In this document: positions 63,508-64,000 of the stretch, in pieces
How positions within the stretch are numbered: the stretch's first letter is position 1
How the letters are laid out: each line of letters opens with the position of its first letter
Made by a program: the position numbers and the translations under genes
Notes under the pieces: model-generated
Told to the model about the DNA's origin: nothing
Database searches by the model: none
The model's input: the letters and a program-made list of their open reading frames with translations, nothing else
Origin: Macrosoma leucophasiata
Lineage: Eukaryota > Arthropoda > Insecta > Lepidoptera > Hedylidae
Length of the DNA: 64,000 bases
Direction of reading: 5' to 3'
Assembly (NCBI GenBank): GCA_036365455.1
Contig: JAWQUS010000007.1
Location: forward strand, 21,344,001 to 21,408,000

Positions 63508-63785
63508 CTGCCTCAATAGTTTAGTGGTAGCAGGCCACTACTACTACGCTGGGGTCCTGGGTTTGATTTCCGGGTCGGGGGCTATCAGATATAATGGTGT
63601 AAATTTCTTTAGTTCATTTTCTAGGGTTCGATCTCCGCACCGGAACAAATATTTGTATGGCTTTAAGATATTTGTTACGCGTCTGGGTGTTAGTGTATGT
63701 GTTGTATGAGTACAACGGAATCCACGACACAGGTTTATATAATACCTTATGTGGAGCTGTGAGTGTAGATAAGCGTAATTTATTT
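63508..63785 (+). mobile_element. Chimeric SINE: family B head, family C tail
   Basis: 63508-63600 is the family B tRNA-like head (TAGTTTAGTGGTAGCAGGCC, GGTTTGATTTCCGGGTCGGG). After ~20 bp, 63624-63785 is family C from its B box (GGTTCGATCTCCGCACCGG) to TGTGAGTGTAGATAAGCGTA and a TTTA tail. 63786-64000 shows nothing. Confidence 0.7.
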
Positions 63786-64000
63786 ATTTTTATTATTTTA
63801 AAACAAAACTATTAATGCTAAAGTTTATCAATTTACAGATCTAGAGTACAATTTAGAAAGCACCTACCTAAAAAAAGGAACGGCTTTGAACAAACTTGAA
63901 ACGTTTACGAAATTCGCGACATCTTACAAAATAGTCTCAAACAACAGAAGTAATATTAAAAACAATTCCAAAGCATCTGTTTTGCGAGTTTTCAAAAAAT

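Overview
This window looks like a repeat-dense, non-coding stretch of a moth or butterfly (lepidopteran) nuclear genome. The evidence is AT-rich DNA, 3' tails and SINE/LINE families typical of Lepidoptera, a mariner element, a Penelope-like element, and a short run of the insect telomere motif (TTAGG). No host protein-coding exon could be supported. The only host gene recognised is a tRNA-His(GTG) at 32948-33019.

The centrepiece is a nested insertion at 15847-22723. A 5'-truncated Penelope-like element (reverse transcriptase plus GIY-YIG endonuclease) carries an inverted copy of its own 3' end. It is flanked by an 11-bp target duplication. It was split afterwards by a 4.9-kb CR1/L2-type LINE with ORF1 and a once-frameshifted ORF2 (endonuclease, then RT). 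The join left in the Penelope 3' region can be read exactly, because the inverted copy preserves the uninterrupted sequence.

The commonest component is a ~290-bp A-tailed SINE-like family, called family A here. It has about 30 copies on both strands, from near-intact to very degenerate. Other families are a SINE whose body resembles 5S rRNA (four copies), two tRNA-headed SINE families (B and C), a TRIM-type LTR element with a solo LTR elsewhere, and a mariner with a broken transposase. There are also several non-autonomous DNA transposons whose class can be assigned from target duplications: hAT-like with 8 bp, Harbinger-like with 3 bp and mariner-like with TA. At least six LINE C-terminal relics and several short unclassified families complete the set.

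Region by region: 1-15.8 kb is mixed SINE/MITE/LINE debris; 15.8-22.7 kb is the Penelope/LINE nest; 22.8-31 kb holds TA- and 8-bp-TSD elements and a perfect 30-bp-arm hairpin; 32.6-33.4 kb is the tRNA-His gene inside an inverted repeat; 34.8-36.1 kb is mariner; 36.5-38.2 kb is a five-unit 346-bp tandem array; 44.3-45.9 kb is a 1.57-kb hAT-like element that split a LINE relic; 55.9-56.8 kb is the TRIM; the rest is SINE-rich intergenic DNA. Family names are local labels. Nothing here was checked against a database.
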